NCBI GenBank assembly: GCA_902554765.1
Contig: CACDPY010000002.1
Span: 62,001 to 126,000, forward strand
Direction: 5' to 3'
DNA from: an uncultured Pelagibacteraceae bacterium
Lineage (GTDB): Bacteria; Pseudomonadota; Alphaproteobacteria; Pelagibacterales; Pelagibacteraceae
DNA length: 64,000 bases
Shown here: piece by piece, positions 1 to 8,009 of the stretch
How positions within the stretch are numbered: position 1 is the stretch's first letter
Layout of the letters: every line of letters begins with the position of its first letter
Notes under the pieces: generated by a model
What the model was told of the DNA's origin: nothing
Seen by the model: the letters and a program-made list of their open reading frames with translations, nothing else
The model's database searches: none
Program-made: the position numbers and the translations under genes

Positions 1-1
1 A

Positions 2-364
2 AAATTTCCAGATAAAATTGCTTTAGGTTTAGATGCTAAAGATGGGTATTTGTCAGTATCTGGATGGAAAGAAAAATCAAATCAAATGACACTGGATTAT
101 TTGAAAAAAGTAAATGATTATGGTGTTAGTAGACTGATTTTTACTGATATAAATAGAGATGGTATGAAACAAAGCCCAAATTTTGATGAAACAATTAAAG
201 TTGCTGATATGTCGAACTGTCCAGTGATCATATCTGGTGGGGTTTCATCGTTAGATGACATTAAGCAAGCAAAGAATTTAAAGAATGTCGAAGGTATAAT
301 AGTTGGTAAAGCAATTTATGATGGTGATATAAAATTAAAAGAATTGGTAAAAGAAGATGCTTAA
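2..364 (+). CDS. hisA: HisA, phosphoribosylformimino-5-aminoimidazole carboxamide ribotide isomerase (3' part)
   Basis: This is the C-terminal half of the ProFAR isomerase of histidine synthesis; the start lies outside the window. The reading frame is open from base 2, and the TTG at 50 is an internal Leu codon. Visible (beta/alpha)8-barrel features are the FTDINRDGM segment, which carries the second-half catalytic Asp and a phosphate-binding loop, followed by the [13 protein letters not shown] strand-loop and the [11 protein letters not shown] ending typical of HisA. The stop overlaps the hisF start by eight bases, so the two are translationally coupled. The sister enzyme HisF follows directly, which supports HisA over other barrel isomerases. 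Confidence 0.93.
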   Translation, partial: KFPDKIALGLDAKDGYLSVSGWKEKSNQMTLDYLKKVNDYGVSRLIFTDINRDGMKQSPNFDETIKVADMSNCPVIISGGVSSLDDIKQAKNLKNVEGIIVGKAIYDGDIKLKELVKEDA

Positions 365-1115
365 AAATAGAATAATTCCTTGTTTAGATGTTAAAAATGG
401 TCGTGTTGTTAAAGGGATAAACTTTGTTGATCTTAAAGATGCAGGTGATCCCGTCGAACAAGCAAAAATTTATAGTGATGGTGGAGCGGATGAAATTTGT
501 TTCTTAGATATTACGGCATCTAATGAAAATAGAGATATTATCTTCGAAGTTATAGAAAAAACTTCAAAAAAATGTTTTGTACCCTTAACTGTAGGCGGTG
601 GAATTAGAAGTGTGGAAGATATCAATAAATTACTTAACTGCGGCGCCGACAAGGTTTCGATAAATACTGCAGCTGTTGAAAATTCGAAAGTTGTTATTGA
701 TAGTTCAAAAAAGTTTGGGTCCCAATGTATTGTTGTTGCAATAGATGCAAAAAAGATTGGAGATAAATGGGAAGTATTCACTCACGGAGGAAGAAATAAT
801 AGTGGTATTGATGCGTTGAAATACGCTAAGGAAATGGAAGAAAACGGAGCTGGAGAGTTATTGGTTACATCAATGGATAGAGATGGAACACAGGTTGGTT
901 ATGACATTGAGTTAATGTCAAAAATTTCATCTCAAGTTAATATTCCAGTGATAGCCTCTGGAGGAGTTGGCAATTTAGACCATTTGGTAGAGGGTGTTAA
1001 ATTAGGAAAGGCAAGTGCTGTTTTAGCAGCTTCAATATTCCATTATGGAAAACATTCGATAAGAGAAGCAAAAGAATATCTTCATTCCCAAGGAGTACTA
1101 GTTAGACTTGGTTAA
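357..1115 (+). CDS. hisF: HisF, imidazole glycerol phosphate synthase cyclase subunit
   Basis: HisF takes ammonia from HisH and PRFAR to make imidazole glycerol phosphate and AICAR. At 252 residues it has normal length. The two catalytic aspartates of the family are at D11 (motif [12 protein letters not shown]) and D130 (motif VVAIDAKK). The glycine-rich phosphate loops [13 protein letters not shown] and [13 protein letters not shown] are intact. The ATG at 357 overlaps the end of hisA. The released AICAR feeds purine synthesis through PurH, which is also encoded in this window. hisH must lie upstream of the window or elsewhere. Confidence 0.97.
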   Translation: MLKNRIIPCLDVKNGRVVKGINFVDLKDAGDPVEQAKIYSDGGADEICFLDITASNENRDIIFEVIEKTSKKCFVPLTVGGGIRSVEDINKLLNCGADKVSINTAAVENSKVVIDSSKKFGSQCIVVAIDAKKIGDKWEVFTHGGRNNSGIDALKYAKEMEENGAGELLVTSMDRDGTQVGYDIELMSKISSQVNIPVIASGGVGNLDHLVEGVKLGKASAVLAASIFHYGKHSIREAKEYLHSQGVLVRLG

Positions 1116-1122
1116 AATTTAA

Positions 1123-1923
1123 ATGATTTTTTTTAAACAAAAAATAATATTTATACATATACCGAGATGTGGTGGTACATTTATTGAACAAAATTTATGG
1201 AAAAAAGAATTCGGCAATTACTTTTCCTTTGATAATAATGATGAAAAACATTTGCTACAAGGTTTTGTAGATAAATATTGTAATAAATTCCAAAGCGATG
1301 GTTTACAACACTTAACAGCAGAAAATATAGAGAAAATTTACTCAAATGAAATGAAATCATTTTACAAATTCTCATTTGTAAGAAATCCTTTTTCAAGAGT
1401 AGCAAGTGCTTATTGTGAAATCATGAAATATAGAAAAGATTTAAGAGATTTTTTAGTAATCTATAAAGATAGTTCATTTAAAAATTTTTTAAAATTAATA
1501 AAAAAAAATAATCATACACATTGGATGCCGATGGTAAATTTTTTTTCAAAAGATAAAATAGATTTTTTAGGAAGATTTGAAAATTTTGAGAGAGATTTAC
1601 TAACAATTAAAAAAAATAAAGATATAAATTTTTCTAGTCAAAATTTTAAAAATAGCCATAAGTTTTCAGATAATTATAATTATCTTAAGTTTTATGAAGA
1701 CAAAGAAAACATTGAAATTGTAGAAGATATTTATCAAGATGATTTTAAATCTTTTGATTATAATTTCGAGTCCTTTGAAAATTTTGAAAAGAGTAAAAAT
1801 ACAAAAAATTCCATTGAGCCTAATATAAAGTTAGATAAAAAAGAGGTTAAATTTAAAAGATTTTTGAAAAGATATATAAAAAAAAAATTATATATGTCCC
1901 TAAATAATGATAAATTTAATTGA
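1123..1923 (+). CDS. Sulfotransferase-family protein inside the his operon
   Basis: The protein has the two PAPS-binding signatures of sulfotransferases. The 5'-phosphosulfate loop is HIPRCGGT at residues 12-19, right after the first strand. The 3'-phosphate motif is FVRNPFSRVASAYCE at residues 85-99. This is the Sulfotransfer_2 (carbohydrate-type) pattern. It has 266 residues and no membrane segment; the C-terminus is Lys-rich. The substrate is unknown; by family it would move sulfate from PAPS to a glycan or other hydroxyl acceptor. It lies seven bases after hisF and seven before hisE, so it is probably co-transcribed with histidine genes without any pathway link. It looks even more AT-rich than its neighbours, which fits later insertion. 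Confidence 0.75.
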   Translation: MIFFKQKIIFIHIPRCGGTFIEQNLWKKEFGNYFSFDNNDEKHLLQGFVDKYCNKFQSDGLQHLTAENIEKIYSNEMKSFYKFSFVRNPFSRVASAYCEIMKYRKDLRDFLVIYKDSSFKNFLKLIKKNNHTHWMPMVNFFSKDKIDFLGRFENFERDLLTIKKNKDINFSSQNFKNSHKFSDNYNYLKFYEDKENIEIVEDIYQDDFKSFDYNFESFENFEKSKNTKNSIEPNIKLDKKEVKFKRFLKRYIKKKLYMSLNNDKFN

Positions 1924-1929
1924 TAACAA

Positions 1930-2211
1930 GTGAATGAAATTATGAAAATTCTTGAGGATTTGATTTTAACGATTAGAAATAGAAAAAATTCTTCATCAAA
2001 AGAGTCTTATACAAAAAAATTATTAGAGGATAAAGAATTAGCTCAGGAAAAGGTTGAGGAAGAAATCAAAGAATTAATTGAAGCTGTAAATAAAAACGAT
2101 AATAAAATACACGAGGCAGCAGATGTTTTATATCACCTAACAGTCTACCTAGAGGCAAACAATATTAAGATTGAAGATGTCTTGGATGAGCTAGAAAAAA
2201 GAAAAAAATAA
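1930..2211 (+). CDS. hisE: HisE, phosphoribosyl-ATP pyrophosphatase
   Basis: HisE hydrolyses PR-ATP to PR-AMP, the second step of histidine synthesis. The all-alpha MazG-like fold is recognisable from the acidic helix motif EKVEEEIKELIEA followed by HEAADVLYHLTVYLE, whose Glu and Asp side chains bind Mg2+. It is about 90 residues long, at the short end for free-standing HisE. A GTG at 1930 and an ATG at 1942 are both possible starts; the ATG gives 89 residues and keeps the whole domain. It closes the his operon after the sulfotransferase gene. Confidence 0.9.
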   Translation: MNEIMKILEDLILTIRNRKNSSSKESYTKKLLEDKELAQEKVEEEIKELIEAVNKNDNKIHEAADVLYHLTVYLEANNIKIEDVLDELEKRKK

Positions 2212-2215
2212 ACTT

Positions 2216-2581
2216 ATGTCTTATGATAATAATAATATATTTGCTAAAATTTTGAGAGAAGAAATACCTTGTAAAAAAATTTATGAGGATAAATATGTTC
2301 TTTCATTCTATGACATCAATCCTCAAAAAAAAATTCATGCATTAGTAATACCCAAAGGTAAATATATTGATTTAGATGATTTTATATCAAACGCTTCTAC
2401 AGATGAAATCACAGGTCTTTTAACAGGAATTAAAATTGTAGCAAAAAAACTTAATATCTCTACCGAAAATGGCAAAGGATATAGAGCTTTGACAAATGTT
2501 GGTGAAAATGGTGGTCAAGAGGTTCCTCATTTACATTTCCATTTATTTGGTGGCGAAAAAATTGGTAAGATGGTTGAGTGA
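2216..2581 (+). CDS. HIT family protein, HinT-like purine nucleoside phosphoramidase
   Basis: This is a small histidine-triad nucleotide hydrolase. The catalytic triad motif H105-L-H107-F-H109 followed by LFGG is intact near the C-terminus, and the N-terminal IFAKILREEIPCKKIYEDK is the classic HIT opening that contacts the purine base. HinT-type enzymes cleave AMP-lysine or AMP-amino phosphoramidates in the cytoplasm. HIT genes often follow hisE in alphaproteobacteria. The stop overlaps the GTG start of the next gene by four bases, giving translational coupling. Confidence 0.9.
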   Translation: MSYDNNNIFAKILREEIPCKKIYEDKYVLSFYDINPQKKIHALVIPKGKYIDLDDFISNASTDEITGLLTGIKIVAKKLNISTENGKGYRALTNVGENGGQEVPHLHFHLFGGEKIGKMVE

Positions 2582-3081
2582 ACAAATCAATTGATAGAAA
2601 TTATTTAGAAATTAATTCTTTAAGAGACTTAAAGGAGTCTGTTTATATCTCAAACGATTATTCTGTGACATTAGTTGATCCTTGTAACTTTCAATTAAAC
2701 AAATTTTTTTATAAGAATATTGGAAAAAAACATCACTGGAAAGATAGGCTCGTATGGAATGATCAACAATGGATAAATTATGTTTCAGATTACAATTTAA
2801 AAACTTATGTTTTAAAATATAAAGAAGATTTAGCTGGGTATTTTGAGTTGATATTACATAATAATTCAGAAGAAGTTGAAATAGCGTATTTAGGTCTTTT
2901 AGAGGAATATCAAAATAAAAAATTAGGATCTTATTTATTATCAAAAGCTATAAAAGAAGCATTTTTTAAAAAAATAAAAAGAGTTTGGGTTCATACATGC
3001 TCTCTGGATCATAAAAATGCACTAAACAATTATTTATCAAGAGGAATGAAAATTTTCAAAAAAGAAACAATATCTATTTAG
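2578..3081 (+). CDS. GNAT-family N-acetyltransferase
   Basis: The acyl-CoA pyrophosphate loop of GNAT enzymes is visible as QNKKLGSYLL at residues 112-121, preceded by the beta-4 strand EIAYLGLLEE and followed by VWVHTCSLDHKNALNNYLSRGM, which has the usual asparagine of motif A/B. It has 167 residues. The start is a GTG that overlaps the stop of the HIT gene (GTGA). The acceptor cannot be told from sequence. It is probably the last gene of the hisAF-hisE transcript, since the next gene is convergent two bases away. Confidence 0.8.
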   Translation: MNKSIDRNYLEINSLRDLKESVYISNDYSVTLVDPCNFQLNKFFYKNIGKKHHWKDRLVWNDQQWINYVSDYNLKTYVLKYKEDLAGYFELILHNNSEEVEIAYLGLLEEYQNKKLGSYLLSKAIKEAFFKKIKRVWVHTCSLDHKNALNNYLSRGMKIFKKETISI

Positions 3082-3083
3082 CA

Positions 3084-3659
3084 CTAATCTTGAGATGGTA
3101 TAAAAAATATGTTTTTATCAATCAATTGGTTTTTTTTAATCGATGACAAAAATGTAATATTCAAATTTTGATATATATCTACTATCTGCCAACCAATTAA
3201 AAAAAAATTCCTTTTATCAAAAAAAATATTTATCTCATTATCATTTTTTATAATTGTGTAATTTATATAATTTTCATTGAGAGATCTTTCTTTTAGTAAC
3301 GAGATTTCATTTAATAAAAATTCTTTATCTAAAATAAAATTTAACGGTGTTTTATCCAAAGGATAATGATAATATGAAGGCTTATTTGTTTTAATTACCA
3401 AAGACTTTCCATTAGATACTAAAATTTTATTATTCTTACTTGCGTATTTACAAAAAATTTTTTTTGGATATTCCAAAACACAATTCCCAGTTTCGATTTC
3501 TCCATTTATGTTTTGTTCAAAGTTAAATGAAATATTTTTAGTATTCTTTAGATTGTCAATTATATCTTCTTTAATTGATGCCGTAGCTTCATTAGGAATA
3601 TACTGGATAGTTAAAAAGGCAAAAAAAAAAATCCTATAAAACATCTCTTTTTCCAACAT
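3084..3659 (-). CDS. lolA: LolA-like periplasmic lipoprotein carrier
   Basis: The protein begins with a hydrophobic signal peptide (residues about 6-27, with an ATA-type cleavage site) and then shows the LolA pattern: an N-terminal amphipathic helix, ISFNFEQNINGEIETGNCVLEYPKKIFCKY, a LVSNGKSLVI strand and a C-terminal half-barrel. LolA shuttles lipoproteins from LolCDE to the outer membrane. It is 191 residues long with a start at 3659 or, more signal-like, 3644. It overlaps the end of ftsK by 26 bases; ftsK-lolA is a common alphaproteobacterial order, which supports the call despite weak primary sequence. Confidence 0.75.
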   Translation of the reverse strand: MLEKEMFYRIFFFAFLTIQYIPNEATASIKEDIIDNLKNTKNISFNFEQNINGEIETGNCVLEYPKKIFCKYASKNNKILVSNGKSLVIKTNKPSYYHYPLDKTPLNFILDKEFLLNEISLLKERSLNENYINYTIIKNDNEINIFFDKRNFFLIGWQIVDIYQNLNITFLSSIKKNQLIDKNIFFIPSQD

Positions 3660-5757
3660 GATTTGCTTTGCTTACGATCCCCTCATTTTCCATCATATCC
3701 ATAATTCTAGCAGCTCTATTGTACCCAATTTGAAGTTTTCTTTGAAGAAAAGAAGTTGATGCTTTGCGCTCAGATTTAACGATTTCAACTGCATCTTGGT
3801 AGAGATCATCTTTATCTCCCTGGTTTTTTGAATTTTCATTTATTTCTTTTTCATCAACAAAATTTAATATTTCATCTACATAATCTGGTTCAGCTTGTGA
3901 TCTTAAAAATTTATTAATCTTTTCAATTTCATTATCAGATACAAATGGAGCATGTATTCTAACAATTCTATTAGCAGAAGACATATAAAGCATGTCACCC
4001 TTTCCTAGTAATTGTTCTGCCCCCTGTTCCCCCAAAATTGTTCTACTATCTATTTTAGACGTTACTTGAAATGAAATACGAGTTGGAAAGTTTGCCTTAA
4101 TAGTTCCTGTGATCACATCTACACTTGGCCTCTGCGTTGCCATTATTATATGAATTCCAGCAGCTCGAGCCATTTGGGACAATTTTTGGATATAATTTTC
4201 TATTTCTTTACCTGCAACAAGCATTAAATCTGACATTTCATCTACCACAACAACTATATAAGGCATCGGAAGTTTATGTTTTAAATTATATCCATCTATA
4301 TTTCTGACTCCTTCCTTGGTCATTAATCTATATCTACTCTCCATTTCTTTAACGACCCAACCTAATACAGAGGCAGCTTTCTTTGCTTCTGTTATAACTG
4401 GGCAAAGTAAATGTGGAACACCTTCATAAGTTGAAAGTTCTAACATCTTAGGATCAATTAATATAAATTTACATTTGTCTGGGGTATGTCTGTAAAGAAG
4501 AGATAATATAATTGTATTTATACAAACCGATTTTCCAGAGCCAGTTGTGCCAGCAATTAATAAATGAGGCATTGAGGTTAAGTCGCCAACAATAGGTGCC
4601 CCAGAAATATTTTTTCCTAGAGCTATAGGTAATTTGATTTCTTTTTTTTTAAAATCAGAATTATTTAGTATTTCGCTAAGGTAAACATTTTCTCTAGAAG
4701 AATTTGGGAGCTCAATACCGACAGTATTACTTCCAGGAATAGTTGATATTCGGGCAGAGTCAGAACTTGTATTTCTTGCAATATCATCTGAGAGATTTAT
4801 GATTTTAGATACTTTTACACCAGCCGCTGGTTCAAATTCATTTAATGTCACGACTGGACCATGACTTACCTTTTTTATATTTCCACTAACACCAAAATCT
4901 AAAAGAATTTTTTCTAAAAATTCTGGATCATTATTTTCATTTTTATTTGAATTTTCTCGTTCTTTTTTTGTTGGAACTTTTAATAAATCAAGCGATGGGA
5001 GAATAAATTTTTTTCTACTTATTGATTGACTATCTTCTGCCTTAATGAATGGTAAATCTTCTTGTATTAAATTTTTAATCTCATCTTGTGGAATATATTC
5101 ATTTATGATTTCATTTTTATTAGTGTAGTTTTTTACATTATTTCTAAAGATTATTTTAATTATTTTTTTAATTGTTTGTGAAAAATTTTTAATATTAAAA
5201 TTTATACTAATTAAAAAAATTGTAAATATTAGAAAAATGAATAGATAAAAACAGATATTCTCATAAGAACTCATCAGTTCTCCAACGAAAGACTGGTTTA
5301 GGTAATTCCCAATAAAACCACCGTTACCATTAATATAAAAAGAGAATGCTTCTTTGTAATAAAAACTAAAAAATAAGGATCCTATTAAAATATAAAGAAC
5401 AATAAAAAATGTATTTTCGATAAATAAAAAAATTTCTTTTTTTTTAAAAATATTAAGGCCTGTACAAATATAAGTTATAGGTATTAAATAAGCTATTAAG
5501 CCAAATGATTGAACAAAAAGATCTGAAATATAGCTTCCCTGAAAACCTAGTATATTTTTAATGTCAGTATTTTTTGGGAATATAAAATTTGGATCAGTTG
5601 GTGAATAAGATATTAATGCAATCAAAAGCATAATTCCCAAACAAAAAATAATTATGCCGATAATTTCTATTAATCGTTTAATAGTAAAAATTAATATTGA
5701 ATTTGCTAGTTTTTTTATATCCATATTTGATGAATCAAATTTACCACTTTGTATCAT
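3634..5757 (-). CDS. ftsK: FtsK/SpoIIIE-type DNA translocase
   Basis: FtsK anchors at the division septum and pumps chromosomal DNA toward the dif site for XerCD resolution. The order is: four or so membrane segments in residues 20-190, a short poorly conserved linker, the alpha domain (QDLPFIKAEDS onward), the RecA-like motor with Walker A GTTGSGKS at 403-410 and Walker B IVVVVDEMSDL, the ATQRPSVDVITG motif, and a C-terminal winged-helix gamma domain (SFLQRKLQIGYNRAARIMD). At 707 residues it is shorter than the E. coli protein because the linker is minimal, which fits a streamlined genome. It is transcribed ahead of lolA. Confidence 0.96.
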   Translation of the reverse strand: MIQSGKFDSSNMDIKKLANSILIFTIKRLIEIIGIIIFCLGIMLLIALISYSPTDPNFIFPKNTDIKNILGFQGSYISDLFVQSFGLIAYLIPITYICTGLNIFKKKEIFLFIENTFFIVLYILIGSLFFSFYYKEAFSFYINGNGGFIGNYLNQSFVGELMSSYENICFYLFIFLIFTIFLISINFNIKNFSQTIKKIIKIIFRNNVKNYTNKNEIINEYIPQDEIKNLIQEDLPFIKAEDSQSISRKKFILPSLDLLKVPTKKERENSNKNENNDPEFLEKILLDFGVSGNIKKVSHGPVVTLNEFEPAAGVKVSKIINLSDDIARNTSSDSARISTIPGSNTVGIELPNSSRENVYLSEILNNSDFKKKEIKLPIALGKNISGAPIVGDLTSMPHLLIAGTTGSGKSVCINTIILSLLYRHTPDKCKFILIDPKMLELSTYEGVPHLLCPVITEAKKAASVLGWVVKEMESRYRLMTKEGVRNIDGYNLKHKLPMPYIVVVVDEMSDLMLVAGKEIENYIQKLSQMARAAGIHIIMATQRPSVDVITGTIKANFPTRISFQVTSKIDSRTILGEQGAEQLLGKGDMLYMSSANRIVRIHAPFVSDNEIEKINKFLRSQAEPDYVDEILNFVDEKEINENSKNQGDKDDLYQDAVEIVKSERKASTSFLQRKLQIGYNRAARIMDMMENEGIVSKANHVGKRDVL

Positions 5758-5787
5758 CTAATTTTTGTTGTTAAAATTAAAATTATT

Positions 5788-6861
5788 ATGAAAGTTTCTA
5801 TATTAGGTGATGGATTGACTAGTTTAACATTAGCAAAATCCTTAGTTAACCAAGGGGTTAATGTTGATATTTTTTCAGAAAGAAAAACCAAAAAAATCAA
5901 TAAAATTCAAACTATCGGAATTTCAAAAGCTAATATAGATTTTTTTAATAAAAATATCTTAAATATAAATAAATTTTTGTGGAAAATAAATAAAATAGAA
6001 ATTTACAGTGAAAATCTCAAAAATGAAAAAGTATTAAATTTTGAAAATAAAAATGAAGAACTTTTCTCAGTAATTAAAAATTTTGATTTATACAAAACAC
6101 TATTTGTCAGTTTGAAGAAAAGCAATTTAGTAAAGTTTAAGAAAAAGGTTAGCTATGACATTTTAAAAAAAAAAAATTATAAATTAATATTCAATTGTGA
6201 TTTCAATAATTTAATTTCTAAAAAATTTTTTAATAAAAGAATAAAAAAAGACTACAATAGTTTTGCTTACATAAGTATTTTAAAACATGAAAAACTTTCG
6301 AATAACCAAACTGCTTCTCAAATTTTTACTAAAAAAGGTCCTCTTGCTTTTTTACCCATTTCGCCATCGGAAACTTCTATTGTTTATTCTATTAAAAATG
6401 AAAAAAGCTTGAATTTAGAAAATTTAATAAAAAAATATAATACTAAGTATAAAATTATTAAGATTCAAAATTTTGTTACTTTTAAATTAGAGTCATTAAA
6501 TTTAAGATCTTATTACCATGAAAATATTATTGCATTTGGAGATTTACTACACAAAATTCATCCTCTCGCAGGGCAAGGTTTTAATATGACAATAAGAGAT
6601 ATAAAAGAGATAAATGAGCTCATTCAATTTAGAATAAATCATGGGTTAGATTTAGACACATCTATTTGTTTGGACTTTGAAAAAAATACAAAAAATAAAA
6701 ATTATTTATTTTCAAATGGTATAAATTTTATTTATGAATTTTTTAATTTTGAAAATAAAATTAACAATAATAGTTTAAGTAAAACCGTAAAATTTCTTGG
6801 GAACAACATTTCTATAAATAGTTTTTTCAAAAAATTTGCGAATAAAGGTTTAGAAATTTAA
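5788..6861 (+). CDS. UbiH/UbiF-family FAD-dependent ubiquinone-biosynthesis hydroxylase
   Basis: This is an aromatic-ring flavin monooxygenase of the ubiquinone group. It has an N-terminal dinucleotide-binding motif VSILGDGLTSLTLAKSL and the second FAD motif GDLLHKIHPLAGQGFNM at about 251-267, which is diagnostic for UbiH/UbiF/UbiI. The middle is very Lys/Asn-rich and diverged. I chose the ATG at 5788 because it places the nucleotide-binding strand at the N-terminus; an in-frame ATG at 5749 would add 13 residues and overlap ftsK. Which ring position it hydroxylates cannot be read from the sequence. Confidence 0.82.
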   Translation: MKVSILGDGLTSLTLAKSLVNQGVNVDIFSERKTKKINKIQTIGISKANIDFFNKNILNINKFLWKINKIEIYSENLKNEKVLNFENKNEELFSVIKNFDLYKTLFVSLKKSNLVKFKKKVSYDILKKKNYKLIFNCDFNNLISKKFFNKRIKKDYNSFAYISILKHEKLSNNQTASQIFTKKGPLAFLPISPSETSIVYSIKNEKSLNLENLIKKYNTKYKIIKIQNFVTFKLESLNLRSYYHENIIAFGDLLHKIHPLAGQGFNMTIRDIKEINELIQFRINHGLDLDTSICLDFEKNTKNKNYLFSNGINFIYEFFNFENKINNNSLSKTVKFLGNNISINSFFKKFANKGLEI

Positions 6862-6863
6862 AA

Positions 6864-7511
6864 TTATTGTATCGTTGTATTATTATATTGGTCAAATGAA
6901 TAGGTCGTCAATATTTCAGCAATTTTAGTTTTTCTAATATCTAAATTTTTAGCTTCTAATAAAACTTGTTTTTCTTCAATACTAAAAGGAGATGCCATTG
7001 CAAGTGCATTAATAGTTTCATTTAAACTTTGTTTTTCTAATGCTTTCCAATTAATAATAAATCCTCTTCTTTCAAAAAGAGACTTTAAATCTTTAAAAAT
7101 TAATTCTAAATCAGAAAATTTTATATTTTCTTTTTTATTTTCCAAATCTTCATAATAATTTTCAAAATCAATTTTACATTCTCGATATCTTTTGTTTGTA
7201 TCGATTTCATTTATTACCTTAAATCGGATAATACCTTTTAATTCTATAAGGTACCTTGTTTCTTCAGTTTCTTTGAAACTAGTAATTTTACCCATGCACC
7301 CTATTTCATGCAATTGAGGGATTTCATTGTCTTTATTTTTTAATAGTTTTGGTTGAATCATGCCTACTAATTTATTCGATTTCATACTATCATTTATCAT
7401 ATCAATATATCTCGGCTCGAAAATATTTAATGGGACTGTAGTATTAGGAAATATTATAAAATTACTTAAAGGAAAAACAGGCAAACTTTTTGGTAAACTA
7501 TCTTTTTTCAT
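6864..7511 (-). CDS. LON substrate-binding domain protein (no protease domain)
   Basis: The 215 residues match the N-terminal domain of Lon alone: LPVFPLSNFIIFPNTTVPL at the start, then NIFEPRYIDMINDSM, and a strand-rich core with IGCMGKI and a helical C-terminus. There is no AAA+ or Ser-Lys protease part. Free-standing LON-domain proteins are widespread in alphaproteobacteria and their role is unknown; binding of unfolded proteins is an inference from Lon. It is divergent from the tRNA-Gly gene and convergent with the UbiH-like gene, two bases away. Confidence 0.85.
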   Translation of the reverse strand: MKKDSLPKSLPVFPLSNFIIFPNTTVPLNIFEPRYIDMINDSMKSNKLVGMIQPKLLKNKDNEIPQLHEIGCMGKITSFKETEETRYLIELKGIIRFKVINEIDTNKRYRECKIDFENYYEDLENKKENIKFSDLELIFKDLKSLFERRGFIINWKALEKQSLNETINALAMASPFSIEEKQVLLEAKNLDIRKTKIAEILTTYSFDQYNNTTIQ

Positions 7512-7543
7512 AACAATAAAAAATATATCACATTTAATATTGC

Positions 7544-7572
7544 TTGAATTAAAAAAAATGACTAACTATACT
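7544..7572 (+). promoter_or_regulatory. Sigma-70-type promoter of tRNA-Gly
   Basis: TTGAAT at 7544-7549 and TATACT at 7567-7572 are separated by exactly 17 bases and lie 10 bases before the tRNA 5' end, where a start site would be expected. Confidence 0.65.
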
Positions 7573-7582
7573 AGTTTTATAA

Positions 7583-7657
7583 GCGGGCATAGCTCAGTGG
7601 TAGAGCGTCTCGTTGCCAACGAGAAGGTCGAGGGTTCGACCCCCTTTGCCCGCTCCA
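7583..7657 (+). tRNA. tRNA-Gly (anticodon GCC)
   Basis: A full cloverleaf can be drawn. The acceptor stem GCGGGCA (7583-7589) pairs with TGCCCGC (7647-7653). The D arm holds AGCTCAGTGGTAGAGC, and the anticodon stem CTCGT/ACGAG encloses TGCCA with anticodon GCC. The T arm contains GGTTCGACCCC, and discriminator T is followed by an encoded CCA at 7655-7657. The local GC content is far above the surroundings. It reads glycine codons GGC and GGT. Confidence 0.97.
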
Positions 7658-7664
7658 TTAATTT

Positions 7665-8009
7665 ATGAGTGATTTATTAAGTAAAAAATGTTCTCCTTGT
7701 GAGGGTGGAGTGATCCCTTTTGATGTTTCTGAAATACATAAGTATCAAAAAAAAGTTGATGGATGGGAACTTGTTCAAAATGATAAAAAAATTTATTTTT
7801 TAGAAAAAAAATTTACATTTAAAAATTTTTTAGAGAGCCAGGATTTTGTAAATAAAGTTGGAAAAATATCTGAGGAGGAAGGGCATCATCCTGATATTTT
7901 ATTTGGATGGGGATATGCAAAAATTACTATTACAACACATGCTATAGAAGGCTTATCTGAAAATGATTTTATCTTAGCAGCAAAAATAGACCAAAATTTT
8001 AATGTTTAA
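7665..8009 (+). CDS. 4a-hydroxytetrahydrobiopterin dehydratase (PCD/DCoH family)
   Basis: Pterin-4a-carbinolamine dehydratase regenerates the cofactor of aromatic hydroxylases. The active-site signature is intact: EEEGHHPDILFGWG with H74 and H75, and a third site in KITITTHAIEGLSENDF. The N-terminal KKCSPCEGG and WELVQNDKKIYFLEKKF segments are also typical. It has 114 residues. It sits eight bases after tRNA-Gly and overlaps convergent purH by 11 bases. No phenylalanine hydroxylase is in the window, so the partner pterin enzyme is elsewhere or the protein has another role. Confidence 0.9.
   Translation: MSDLLSKKCSPCEGGVIPFDVSEIHKYQKKVDGWELVQNDKKIYFLEKKFTFKNFLESQDFVNKVGKISEEEGHHPDILFGWGYAKITITTHAIEGLSENDFILAAKIDQNFNV

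Noticed and set aside
5749-5787. Longer UbiH-like protein starting at 5749
   Set aside because: The 13 added residues overlap ftsK and push the FAD-binding strand away from the N-terminus; the ATG at 5788 fits the family.
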